From the NCBI GenBank assembly GCA_020137815.1, contig CM035362.1:5556008-5620007 (forward strand): DNA of 64,000 nt, read 5' to 3'. The notes under the pieces are model-generated. The model made no database searches. It was not told where the DNA came from and saw only the letters and a program-made list of their open reading frames with translations. A program made the translations under genes and the position numbers. Source of the DNA: Hormiphora californensis. Its lineage: Eukaryota > Ctenophora > Tentaculata > Cydippida > Pleurobrachiidae. This document shows, one piece after another, positions 21,924 to 34,265 of this stretch (within the stretch, counting starts at the first letter, position 1; every line of letters begins with the position of its first letter).

Positions 21924-22349
21924 TTAATATCATACAGAGCTGCACGTCGACACCTGTTTGTGTGTCTGTTTGTAGTTATGTGTGTGTTTGAAGTGTGACA
22001 AAGCTTCATATATTAACACGCAACGTTGGTGTGGCAAGTGTGTGCATGATGGAGGGAGGGAGGGAGGAATGGGAGGGACATCGGTAAAGGATGGGAGTTT
22101 GGGGGGGGGGGGGAAGAAATGGACAGGGGAGGGGGGCTAAGCAGGGTGATCTGAGTTAATTTCAAAAATGAATTGGGATTTGGGTGAAAAGGAGACTCCA
22201 TCTCCCCATGACACACTGCACACACACACGCGTTCACATATTCCTGTGGCACCAAGAAGTATTAGATAATATTTAAAGTAGTAAATTATGCTTAGTTTTA
22301 AGTTGAACTATATTATAAGCAACACAACTGATAAAGTTAAACGATGTAT

Positions 22350-22407
22350 AGTCGGACCCCGGATGCTCGGGGGAAAGGTTTTTGCCCGGTATATCGGGGT
22401 CTGACTG
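22350..22407. mobile_element. Short pogo-like MITE
   Basis: AGTCGGACCCCGGATGC at one end and TATCGGGGTCTGACTG at the other, bordered by TA. The CAGTCGGACCCCGATTTACC word recurs many times in the window (23624, 26387, 27653, 34801, 42523, 43039, 63974) and resembles pogo/Tigger-type terminal repeats; that assignment is inference. Confidence 0.7.
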
Positions 22408-22763
22408 TATAAGGAGAATATATGTTGTTGACTTTATTTGAGAACCACAGATTGAGATACTGGTATCACATATCGAACACGTGATTATACCCAGAGTTGT
22501 ACACGATAATTAATTAATTAATTAATTGGTTAATTAATTGCGAGCAGTGTGTTACTCGAGGTTCGTGTTTTTTACGTCACGCAACGTCGTTTACACGTTG
22601 AGAAATGCGATAAGTTTTCTATTTGGATCGTTTTTGTACGTAATATCGTTAGAGAGAGCGTGACAAACTGACGTTTTGTTTTGGACGTAACAGATAATGT
22701 GGAAATGATAATATACAATATCAATGCATTGTCTCCTGAGGTCCGGCCCCTTCCATTATCTGA

Positions 22764-22816
22764 GACACAGAGAGAGAGACACAGAGACAGAGACAGAGAC
22801 AGACAGAGACAGAGAC

Positions 22817-22889
<73 letters not shown>

Positions 22890-22915
22890 CAGAGAGAGAG
22901 AGAGAGAAGGAGAGA
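22764..22915. repeat. (GA/GACA)n microsatellite
   Basis: About 150 bp alternating between CAGAGA and pure GA blocks. Apparent Asp/Arg/Glu ORFs here are artefacts. Confidence 0.95.
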
Positions 22916-23020
22916 AAGGGGGGACCTTGGTGAGGCGATGTTTTTGTTAAACCTGCATATTGTATATGAATTAGTTGTTGTGCGACTTTTGATTGCACCT
23001 GTGTCAGAGCTGATCTCCAA

Positions 23021-23115
23021 CAGGAACCGACCGAATCAGGAAATACTGGTCCCTGATTGGCTCATAACCAGTCACGTGACCTAAATAACGAGTTCTGATT
23101 GGTTGTTTACTTGTG
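23021..23115 (+). mobile_element. hAT-like MITE, 3' truncated
   Basis: Starts with the intact CAGGAACCGACCGAA terminus and runs to TTTACTTG; the right terminal repeat is missing. No target duplication or longer flank repeat found. Confidence 0.88.
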
Positions 23116-23623
23116 AAGAGATAGAGATTTGTATCTGACACCCCTAACAAGAAGTGTACCCTCTCACACACAATCACACAATCACACACACACGCCGTGT
23201 AACAAATACATATTAGTGTGAGCCATATATTAGTATGTTAAATAACTGTTTACTGTGAGAAAGAATGTTAGAATATGTTAGCCAAAAATACGATGTAGCA
23301 AGAAAAGAAGAGATATTTGACCATGTTTAGTTAGAAGCTTTGTTGAAGATGTTGAAGAAGAAGAAGTAAGATCAATCACTAAAATTATGTGGATATTTTC
23401 GTTGTGGCTTAGACACATGCTGAATGCTCACAAGGCCAAGGTTAGCTTCTTTTTTCATACCCGTGCTCCATTCTACATTTGTTCCATATTAATACAGGAC
23501 CAAACATGTATTAGAGAATTGTTTGCACACACTAGCCTATTATCGTGTTCCGAATTGAAGAGAAGTAATATTAGATTGTTACAAAAAAACAACGCCTTTT
23601 ATTTTGTTGAAATGGTACAATTA

Positions 23624-23828
23624 CAGTCGGACCCCGATCTACCCGGATGCTCGGGGACTGGCGGCGCGACACCATCTGAGTGCACTGACACTCAAATGGT
23701 GTATGCACCGCCATACATGATACAGCTTGGAGAAAGGTTTTTGACCGGGTTTGCCCGGTATAACATCAAATACCGTTAAATTTCTGAATGTGGGAAATTC
23801 ATCCTCCCGGTAAATTGGGGTCCGACTG
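23624..23828. mobile_element. 205-bp pogo-like MITE
   Basis: CAGTCGGACCCCGATCTACC at the left and GGTAAATTGGGGTCCGACTG at the right, bordered by TA on both sides. The interior contains no ORF. Confidence 0.8.
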
Positions 23829-24870
23829 TATCACAGGAACAGACAAGGGGCAAATGTTCAAGGGGTACCCGGTACTAAACCCATCCAGACGGTTTTTGCT
23901 CCAGACGGCGTCTAGATGGAGTCAGACGGGTTTGAGACGGTCGTCTTAGGCCCGTTTAGACGGGCGACGGCACGCTGAAACGGAGTTGGACGAAGTCAGA
24001 CGGAATCTCTGAAATCAGACGGAAACCAAAACCATCTGAAGGCCGTATCTAGCCCGTCTGACTCCGTCTCAAGCCCGTCTAAACCAGGGCTTCAGACCAC
24101 GTTTCAAACCCGTCTGACTCCGTCTAGACACCGTCTGGAGCAAAACCCGTCTAGCGCTGTTGGAACGGCTCCTAGAGGACGTCCAGGCGCGGCCCGGTGC
24201 TGTCAGCGTGATTCCTTACTACTGACTCTCAGATGGTACTATGACGGCAAGGGTAGCATGATCCTGGAGGGTAGAAAAAGGTTTTGACAAGTCTGACCCC
24301 GGATTATTCATCAAATCCGTAATTGTGAATGTGGGAAATTCAATCTTCCTGGTAAATTGGGCGGCTCAAGACGTATCACAGGAACAGACAAGGGGCCATG
24401 TTAAGGGTACTTCGGTACTAAACCCATCCAGACGGTTTTTGCTCCAGACGGCGTCTAGATGGAGTCAGACGGGTTTGAGACGGGCGTCTTAGGCCCGTTT
24501 AGAATTAGACGGGCGACGGCACGCTGAAACGGAGCTGAACGAAGTCAGACGGAATCTCTGAAATCAGACGGAAACCAAAACCGTCTGAAGGCCGTATCTA
24601 GCCCGTCTGACTACGTCTCAAGCCCGTCTAAACCAGGGCTTCAGACCACGTTTCAAACCCGTCTAGACGCCGTCTGGAGCAAAACCCGTCTAGTGCCGTT
24701 GGAACGGCGCCTAGACGACTTCTAGGCGCTAGGCGCGGTGCTGTCAGCGTGATTCCTTACTACAACTACTGATCTCCTCGAGCTCGGTACTCTCTTCTGA
24801 GCGAGAAATGGTCAGCATGATGCCTGGTAGGGTAGAAAACATGAGAAATGAGAATAGGGTCAGGCAAATG
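23829..24870. repeat. Two tandem copies of an AGACGG-dense palindromic unit
   Basis: Two copies with a period of about 546 bp (the word TATCACAGGAACAGACAAGG at about 23829 and 24375). Each contains a core of roughly 270 bp packed with AGACGG and its complement CCGTCT in both orientations. The arms starting CCATCCAGACGG and ending CCGTCTGGAGCAAAACCCG are inverted. No coding potential. Confidence 0.85.
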
Positions 24871-26386
24871 CTCTGACAGTGTATGGTCATGGCTGCATGG
24901 CGTTATGAGTAATCAGTTTCACACATGGTAGTGCATTGTAACATGTGGTCAATAGTTGATTGACATGTGCCCTCAAGCAGAACTTTGGCCTTTCCACACG
25001 TACAGCTATTGTCACCTACTACGTGATATGTTAATTGTGTCACGTCGAAGACGAAACGTGCACATGATGTTTGCTTGTTATTTGTTAAGTTCCTCAACAA
25101 ATGGATCTATATATGATCTTGGAATTCTTTGCTCTCAATTAGTTTGTTGTTTAGGATTCCTAATAGGAAATACGAATACTCCTAATAAGTAATACTCATA
25201 CTCATACGAATACTCATTTAATTTTAAAATCTGACCATATAGGGGCAGCGCGGGGGCAAGGCAAAAAAGCCCAACCCGCCCTGAAATCCGGGATTGATCT
25301 GGCTTTTTGGCTTTTTTGGTTTTTTATCCAAAAATTTCTGCCTTTTTGTTCTGGCTTTTTTATCTGTCTGCCTCTTTTAATGTCACATAACTTTGATACC
25401 ATTATGTTTATCAGAGACAAGTTATAATTGGAGCTGAGTTCATGGCATAATCATTCTTCATTAATTCGGGCAGTTCATTATTCGACCAATGAAATGTGTG
25501 CATCAGAAATATTAAAACATATGATACAGTGATGAGTGAAACCCACAATGGTAATTTAGGCGGGGGTCGTTAAGAATTGTTCGAAAAAAAATAAACCGCT
25601 TAACCACACTAATCAGGTGTCACCAACTTAGTTAATTAGTGCATTATACAATTTAAATAACCTCGCCCTAATTTCTCTGTAGACTTTGGGCCGCCCTGGC
25701 CTGTCTCTCACTGCACACATCACACGAGGTTTTATGACGAGGTGCAGTTTATTATCTTCCGGTAAATTACTGGGTCATTCTGAATTGTGGCGATATATTG
25801 AGCACTGATTTTTCTCACCGCAATAATCAAATGAAATCCAAGAATACCGCGGAAATCGGCTTTTGTTCATTTCCTTGTATTCGATCTTGCCGATGTCGCT
25901 GCCTTGTATTTTACAAATTTCTGATCATGATGCCTATACTACCATATATACTACCATATATAAATTGTCTTTGCGTTATTCGATATTTGCCATTAGTACA
26001 AATCGGTTCAGAAAGTATATCTCTCCAGCACAAATAGACAAAGCCAAGCACACAATACACCCACAGTTGTACCGGATTGGTGTCTTAATCCACTATAATA
26101 TCTAGCTGTGTGTCCTACTTCTTTCCACACCGCTAGAAGAAACGCAATTTATTCATCCATGGCGACTGCAATCGACCATCCTTCATTCATTCTGAGCTAT
26201 CCAACGCGACTGCAGTGGTCGGACCACCCTTCATTCATTACCCTTCATTCATTACCCTTCATTCATTCTGAACCAAATTAATTTGTCTGAAGATCTGAGT
26301 CGAGCTATGAACAAAATTAAAAACTCTACTCCTGTCTAATTGCACATAGAAGTTGCTAGAAATCATACCATGCACATGAGCTATTA
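24871..26386. other. Gene-poor stretch, nothing confirmed
   Basis: AT-rich with scattered short repeats (ACCATATATACT near 25940, CATTCATTACCCTT near 26230). A minus-strand ORF at 24903-25100 contains CTCGKAKVLLEGTC, faintly like a SWIM zinc finger, but lacks the CxH end and any splice context. I do not call a gene. Confidence 0.4.
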
Positions 26387-26751
26387 CAGTCGGACCCCGG
26401 GATTGACTGGGGTCCTCCTCGGGGGGAAAAGGCAATTCGAGGGGTCCCCGGTATATCGTTGGCCACATTGAAGCCTGAGTGAGAGGAAAAGGCAATTCGA
26501 GGGGTCCCCGGTATATCGTTGGCCACATTGAAGCCTGAGTGAGATCGATCTCACATACAGGCCTCCGCCCCGTTATTGATTTTAGAGCAAACTTTTTCAA
26601 AGACCTGGCTGCAAGGAACTACTGAACCGATTTGCATCTCGTTTGTCCCCGCGGTATATCGGGGCCAGTAAACACCGTTAATTTCCTATATCGAAGGAAG
26701 TTTATCGTCCCGGTAAATCGAGGTGTCCCCGGTAAATCGAGGTCCTACTGT
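26387..26751. mobile_element. Pogo-like MITE with an internal 60-bp tandem duplication
   Basis: Begins CAGTCGGACCCCGGG and ends TAAATCGAGGTCCTACTG. Inside, a 60-bp unit starting GAGGAAAAGGCAATTCGAGG is repeated back to back at 26424-26483 and 26484-26543, giving a repeated peptide in the minus-strand ORF. Confidence 0.7.
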
Positions 26752-26939
26752 TCATTTGATGATGTCCATGGTAATCATTGATTACTAATCAATGAATATT
26801 ATTAATACCTACCTACTGTTATAGAGCCTGCAGTCACATATATATATATATAATTATATATACTGCATGCAGTATCTATAATATATTGTGCTAGCAAAAC
26901 ATAATTAATACCACATGCCTCCCTGCAGGGGGGACCGAT

Positions 26940-27115
26940 CTCTCTATCATAGAGGTAGATAGACTCTATCTTTCTCCCTCTCTCTCTTTCTGTCTCTATC
27001 TCCATCTCTCTCTCTCACTCCCTCTCTCTCTCTCTCACTCTCTCTCTCTCTATCTCTCTCTCTCTCTCTCTCACTCCCTCACTCCACTCTCTCTCTCTCA
27101 CTCACTCTTTCTCAC
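26940..27115. repeat. (CT)n microsatellite
   Basis: About 175 bp of interrupted CT with CACT units. Confidence 0.9.
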
Positions 27116-27159
27116 GGTACTGCGTATTGGGTCTCACCCTAGTCTTGCATTTTTGTACT

Positions 27160-29460
27160 TTGACCATATCTCTTCTTTTTATTCTGCTGTTCTAGCTCAT
27201 TCTTGCTTACATGAGTGTATTACTTGGGTATTGGCATGTCAGTTAATTACTTCATGGGTTTAGTATTAATAATACTATTATTGGCACCAGTTAATTACTT
27301 GGGTTTAGTATAATTATTGGCACCATCCCAAATTAGAAATACAGCTATTCTGTTCATAATCATCAGATATAAAATAGAAGAGCTGTGAATCATATCTCCA
27401 TCACAGTATGAATTATCTCCATCACAGTATATTTCTCACACCTTTATGCTTTCTCCACAGCTACTGATACAAGTGCTGGCTAACAAAGTTGTTTTAGAAG
27501 CCCACGGCACATAATATGCGCATTTCCAATTAGTTGATGAGACGGTGAAAACAAGTGCTAACCAAGCTTCTTGCCAGGAGGAGGAATAGCTACTGCATGT
27601 GGGAGAAGCATTCATTCTTTTGTGTGACGAGGCATTGCTACTATACACAGATACAGTCGGACCCATATTTACCGGGATGCTTTAGGGAAAGAGTTTTCCC
27701 GGTAAATCGGGGTGCCCTGCATATCGGGGTAAAATACTGTCAATTTCCTATATTTGCGGAAGTTTACCCTCGCGGTAAATCATTACAGGGTTCCGGTAGA
27801 TTGGGATTCGGGGTCCCGGAAAATATATCGTCAAACAATAATATCAACAAATTTTTAGGGCCCGGTGAAACCACTAAATATTCACAACCCCAATATGATA
27901 CAAGCCAAGTATAATCTTGAATAATAATATCCAATATCGTACCGTAGTGCGTAGAATCTTCGGAAGAATTCGATTGAATATCATTATCTGCACCGAGCAC
28001 AGCTTACTTGTGCAACAAACATTAGTATGTATGTGTTGATACCTATTTTGCAACCATAATAATCGTGTACTGCACAGTTTTGTAACTTTCTGGTTTTTTA
28101 ACCCTCATCTAGCCTTTGGTTCCATTGTAACCTATTCTCGCTCCGCGACCTCGATCTCACTCAGGCATCATGGTGCCTGAGTGAGATCGATGCATCAATT
28201 TGGCAAATCTCTGTACAGATTGAATTGTTTGCATACAGTGTCAGCCTCGAGGGCTAATTGACTCTCTTTTTCTGCAGTTGGTGGGATCATGGCTCTCGAA
28301 AAGTGGCATTGTATGCAGATTGCATGCTGATCCTTGATCACTTGTTGAATCAACCAACGCAACAATCAATATCGCGGCGTTAATAATATGGGGCCTATTA
28401 TTATAGGCTAGTTGACAGTTCTGATCAGTGGCCCCCCAAGGGTACAATTTTCATGTATACCCGCTAATTGAACGTTGTTGTTATAGCTCGACTCGTTGCT
28501 GTCAGGCCAATGCTCCACAGGCCCGTAACCCGTTGTTTTCATTACTCAGTCTTATTAATACAGCTCTGTCTTCGACTAGATATCGCGATCTGCAGTTTCA
28601 CTTGTTGAGTAACAAAGTTTCACTGCTTCATGCTTTGTACAGATGCTTGTGATCTTTTAGTTTCACATAATTGCTTGGCATAATATAACTGTTAGTATTT
28701 CGTGACTGCTATAAAATTGAATAATAAATAGTATTTACTATTTAGGTTCTTAGTTTTGAGTTTCGACCAATCAAACAAACACTATATCATTGTGTGTTAG
28801 AACATAACAACATATTCCTTCCTTCCAGCAGTAACCGACCGAAACAAGTAAACAACCAATCAGAACACGTTATTTAGGTCACGTGACTGGTTATCAGCCA
28901 ATCAGGGACCAGTATTTCCTGATATATCATGGTACTTTTAACGCCAGGACCACCTGACCACTTCCCTGCAACAGCATCTGCTATTCTCTACAACCTCACC
29001 AGTATAACCACAATCTATACCTCCAGTTTCACAACGCCATCATACCCTCCAGACATACCATCAACTGATAACAATTTACCTGACATCTTTGATTTTGGAT
29101 CGAAACCCAACCGAACAGTTGAGATCCCAAACTTTTACAAGTACCCCTTTGGGATGTGGCTGGTGAAGGTCATGTTACCCCTCGCCCTGCTCCTCCAATC
29201 GTTTGGACACATCCTGGTGGGAAGGTTGTATTTTAACCGGAAGAACAGGCTCAGATTGGACAGTGGAATGTTTCTCATTAACTACATCATATCAGACAAC
29301 GTGTTTACCGTTTATGTTATAGTCGCGGTTGCCATAGAGATAACGGCTCCATTGTGCCCCATTGTTAACGTGGTATACGGTGTGGCTGTGGTGTTGCCCA
29401 TGTACTCTGTCTACCTGATCACATTAAAACGCTTCATTCGGGTGATTAGTTTTTGGAAAC
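27160..29460 (+). repeat. Tandem unit A (without the FB4 element)
   Basis: Aligns with unit C (34260-38995) over its entire length except that the 2.47-kb FB4 element is absent: the TTAA at 28380-28383 is the empty site. Unit A ends in a truncated GPCR exon. It also carries its own pogo-like MITE near 27653 and an MITE insertion at 28832. Confidence 0.88.
28832..28921 (-). mobile_element. hAT-like MITE at the 5' end of GPCR copy 1
   Basis: Reverse-orientation MITE (AACCGACCGAAACAAG ... CAGTATTTCCTG) inserted after the TTCCTTCCTTCCAG tract, which in the intact paralogue is followed directly by CAGCTGATATAC. The downstream junction shares CTGATAT with the target. It lies 8 bp before the ATG of the truncated GPCR copy. 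Confidence 0.9.
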
Positions 29461-29486
29461 GTTTTACAACTCATTTACTACTTTGA
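28929..29486 (+). pseudogene. Truncated GPCR copy 1 (TM1-TM3 only)
   Basis: Same protein as exon 1 of the intact receptor at 38477, with a few real substitutions (for example NYIISDNVF for NYIVSDNVF). The match stops after RFIRVI, at the end of TM3, where tandem-unit sequence takes over and the frame closes 15 codons later. TM4-TM7 and all later exons are lacking, so it cannot make a seven-TM receptor. Expressed or not is unknown; an MITE sits immediately upstream of the ATG. Confidence 0.85.
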
Positions 29487-32400
29487 AACATTTATAAAAT
29501 AATGGTGGAATATTACCACTATACAATCTCTTCTTTTATATGCTGTTCGAGCTCATCTTGATTGCATGAGCTTATTAATTATTACTTGGTATTGGCACAG
29601 TTACTTAATCATGGTTTAGTATTAATAAACTCTTATGGCACCAGTTATTACGTGGGTTTTAGTATTATTGGCACGTTCCCAAATTAGACATTATAGCTCT
29701 TGTAGTAATAATCATCAGATGAATAGATCACTGTGAATCATCTCATCACAGTATGAATCATCTCAGTCGCAAGGTAGTTCTCACACCTTATGGCTTTCTC
29801 CAGAGCTATGATACAAGTGCGGGCTAAACAAAGTGTGTTTTTTTTTTAGAAGCCCATGCATAATATGTGCATTTTCAATAGTTGATGAGAATGTGGAAAA
29901 CACAGTGCTAACCAAGCTTGCAGGCGGAAAATAGCTACTGCGGTGGGAGAAGATTCAGTCTTTGTTATGACGAGGAATTTGCTACTATACACTGCGACAC
30001 AGTCGGACACCCGATTTACTGGGATTATTTAGGGAAAGTGTTTTCCCGGTCTAAATCGGTGGGGCCCTGCATCATCGGGGTCAAATACTTCAAATCCATA
30101 TATGGGGTAAATCGGGTGGTTCCGGTGTAAATCGGTGATTCGGGGTCTCCCGGAAAATATATCGTCAAACAAGAATATCAACAAATTTTAGGGCCCGGTG
30201 AAACCCACTAAATTATCACAACCCATATGATAGCAGCAGGATTAATGCTTGAATAATTAATATCCAATAATTCGTAACACGTAGTGCGTAGAAATAGAAA
30301 GGAAATTCACGTTCTTCTGAAGATTTACTAGTAATCTTCAGAAGAACGATTGAATATTATATCTGCACAGAGCACAGCTACGTGTGCAGCCAACATTAGT
30401 CTGATGTGTTGATACCTAGTTGCAACCATAATTGTGTGCAGTTGAAATTTACTGGTTTTTTACCCTCATATATAGCCTTTGGCTCCATTGCAACCTATTC
30501 TCGCTCCGTTTGTGGGGAGATCGATCAGGTCGCTGCGCGACCATCGATTCTCACTCAGGCATCAATGTGGCCAACATCAGCCTCTGTACAGATTGAATTG
30601 TCATACAGCGTCAGCATCGAGGGCTCATTGACTCTCTTTTTTTCTGCAGTTGGTGGATAAGCGCTAGAAAAAGTGGCATTGTATGCAGGATTGCCTGTTA
30701 TCCATTCACTTGTTGAATCACAAACGCAACATAATATCGCGGCTGTGAAACCTTTAAGGGCGGAGAAGGATTGCTCAGCTAGATTTTTCTAATTTTTCGT
30801 TTATAAGTAGATTATTATTACCACAATACCTCGAAAAAGAAAAACTTTAAGTTTCGACATGGGTTTTTGCTGGGCCACTGTGTCATATAGGACTCTATGT
30901 CGTAGGGGAATTATAGTAACAAATGTCATTTGTGCAAAGAGTAGGGGTTCCATATCAAATTTTATGCTTTGAGGCAGCTATAGCATAATTTCTTACAATT
31001 TGAACGGTTTTTACTAGAAACAATACCCCAAATTCTACATTTTGTCTCATATATGCACTCTCATCGTCCCAATGGGAAATTCTCCAAAAAATCCATAACT
31101 CGGGCTAGAAAAGGAGCTAAGAGTCAATCAGGGCACTAAACTGTGTAGATCATCGCATTTAGTGGGAGAGCACCCCATATTTAGGTCGCTTCTTGCCCCT
31201 AATTGCGCTAATTGGATAAATTAGCAAATTATCTTTTTATGCTGCCTGCGCATGCTAATAAATGAAACATGTGCTTGGGAAGGAGTTATGAGGCAAATGG
31301 GGGCACTTAAAAATGTGTCAGAATCATCCACATTAGTGGGTTAAAGCACATATTTAGGTCTATATCTCGACCCCTGAATCGAGCTACTGGTAATAGCTAA
31401 TAGTTGCCCTCCAGAGCTAAAAAATTCAAATTTGGAGGAGTATACAAGACAAAATTGGGGGGCACTAAAATGTGTAAAATCGTGCCTTCGTGGAGGCAGA
31501 GCACATAGCGCGTTTTTATTTCCCGCTCCTAATTGAGATAAATTGGATAATTAGCTATTGACGGTTGCATCATGCCCCCATTTTCACCATATACAGTGTT
31601 TCTGGATATCCTGAGCTCTTTTGTGTCATCCAAGGATATTTTGCATCCCTTTACCCATTGTATCACCTTTGACCCGTATTACACAATAATATGCACTCTA
31701 TACAACCCTAGACGCCGGACTTAGCTCTGTAAACCCCTTGCTCTCATCCTACTCCTATCGCTAGACCTCTCGACACCATACTAAACGCCTTCTACAGATC
31801 ATCTTATTTCGATGGGTTCATGAGAATGCCTTAGTGGCAAATGATAGATTGTCGAGAGGGATGAGGAGAAAATAATTAGGGGAACCTAAAACTGTGTGCC
31901 AATAATAAAATGAGGAAACTGTTTAGTACATTAGGGGTTGAACGTCTTGTAGGCCAATAGGGATTTATCCCAAAAAAATCGGGGATCTCGAAATTCTGAG
32001 AGGTCTAGGGGAAAGCAAGAGGGTTCTAAAGAGTGAAGGCGGTGTTAGGGTGTATTGTATAGAGTGCTTATTAGTGTGTTAAAACGAGTCAAAGGTGAGG
32101 AGTGTGATACAAATTGGGTGAAAAGGGAATGCCCAAGATCCTAAGATTGAACAAAAGAGCTCAGGATTCGACAGAAACCACGGTAGATGGTGAAAAAGGG
32201 GGAATTATGCAACCGTCAATTAGTAATTATCCAATTATCTCAACTAGAGCGGGATAAAAACTCAGCTATGTGCGCTGCCCCAACTAAGGCGAAGATTTTT
32301 TTTACACATTTTTAGTGCCCCCATTTGTCTTGTATACGCGCCAAATTTGAATTTTTTTAGCGCTGGAGGGCCAAACTAATAGCTTAAAAACTATCCCAAT

Positions 32401-34260
32401 TATTCAATAGGGTCCAGAAGAGAACATTAAAATGTGCTCGAACCCCACTTAATGTGATGAGTTACAAATGTTAGTGCCCCATTTGCCTCATAACTCATTC
32501 CCAAAGCAAAGTTTTCATTATAGCATGCGCAGGACAGATAAATTGGTCTAATTATACATTATCTCGATTAGGGGCAAGATAGCGACCTAAATATGTGCTC
32601 TTACCCCATAATGCGATGATTCGACACAGTTTTGTGCCGATTGACTCTTAAGCTCCTTTTTGCCGAGTTATGGATGTTTTTGAGAATTACCAATTGGGGA
32701 CGATAGAGTCATAATGATACAAAATGTAGATTTTGGGGTATTTTCTAGTTATAAAAACACCGTTTCAAGATTGTTAGAAATTATAGCTAGAGACTTGCCC
32801 TCAAAGCCATAAAAAAATTTGACTATTGGACACAACTTTTGCCAAATGACATTTGTCAGTTTTATAGAATTCCCTTACGGACGATAGCGTCACAATGTAC
32901 ACACGACTAAACGTTAATAACTATTCAATTTCAATATATTTTTGAGGCGGTTTTTGATTCGCATTTGTCTTTATGCCACGTAGTTTGTCCCTTCAAAGGA
33001 TTATTTGTTGCCCCTCAAAAACAAAAATTGAGAGGTGGTTTAATAAAAAAAACGCCTAAATTAAGCCTCCCGAGAAGGCCAAAAAAAAAATTTCTTTCGA
33101 TTTCGAGCAGATTTGGACGTGGTTTGGGTTCAAAATCCCTATACTAAGCTTTTTGACAAAAAATTAGCCCACTAGAATCATGTAGCGCCTTACCGACGGT
33201 CAGGAATGGACCGTTGTCATATATTGACCTATCGCCCTCAAAGGGTTAATAATAGGGGGCCTATTATTATAGGCTAGTTGACAGTCTCATCTGTGGCCCC
33301 TAAGGTTACAATTTTCATGTAACCCGACGAATGGAACGTTGTTATTATAGGTAGTTACTGTCAGGCCAATGCTTGACCACAATTATCGCTCGAAGAAATC
33401 AGAAAGGGTCAGGCCAATGCTCTGACCACAGGCCGTTGTTTTTATTACTCAGTCTCTGGTCTGCCCTCGACAGATCTCGCGAATCAGTTTCCACTGCTTC
33501 AGGTTTTGTACAGACAATATGGACCCCTTCTTTTAGGTATTTAACATTAATTGCTGGGCATATAAATGTTAGTATTCGAACTGCTTTAAAGTTGAAATAA
33601 TAAATAGTATTTAGGTTCTTTAGTTCGAGCTAGAGTTTCGTACAACCAAACAAACACTCTTTATGTGTGTTAGAAACATTAAAACATTCCTTCATTAACA
33701 GCAGCTGATACTACACAAATCATTGGGACTTTGACGCCAGGACACCCGACCAGTCCCTGCAACGCCATCTGACATTCTGTACAATCTCACCGAAACTACA
33801 ATCTACACATAGTTTCACAACCCCAACATATCCTCCCAGACCTACCATTCAACAGATGACAAATTTACTGCCATCTTTAGTTTGGAGCAAAAAACCAAAC
33901 CGGAACAGTTGAGATCCCAAACTTTACACAGTACCCGTTTGGGATGTGGATGGTGAAGGGTCATGTTACCCCTCGCCCTGCTCCTCAAATCATTGGACAC
34001 ATAATGGTGGGAAGGTGGTATTGTAACCGGAAGAACAGACTCAGGATTGGACAGTGGAATGGTTCTAATTAACTACATTGTATCAGACAATGTGTTCACT
34101 CTTTTATGTTATAGTCCGGTTGTGCTATAGAAATCAACGGCCCCATTGATGCCCGGTTTAGTGAACGTTGTAACGGTTTTCTTGTGCGGTGGTTTCTACA
34201 TGTACTCTGCTATCTGATCACATTTATAAAAGCTATTCGGGTGATAAGATTTTGTAAACG
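29480..34260 (+). repeat. Tandem unit B: indel-ridden duplicate of unit C
   Basis: Collinear with 34260-38995, including an FB4 copy (about 30749-33245), the pogo-like MITE and a GPCR exon. It differs mainly by single-base insertions and deletions every few tens of bases, in unique, repeat and coding parts alike. That even distribution is typical of uncorrected long-read sequence rather than of neutral decay. Confidence 0.8.
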
Positions 34261-34265
34261 TTTAC
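33733..34265 (+). pseudogene. Broken GPCR copy 2
   Basis: Recognisable copy of the receptor exon 1, from ACGCCAGGACACCCGACCAG onward, with many single-base indels and no continuous frame. It ends at the same breakpoint as copy 1 (after the TM3 region), so the truncated structure is shared even though the indels may be sequencing errors. Confidence 0.75.

Noticed and set aside
24903-25100. Possible SWIM-type zinc finger fragment of a transposase
   Set aside because: Only the CTCG part is convincing; the final CxH is absent, and no further domain or splice context is seen.
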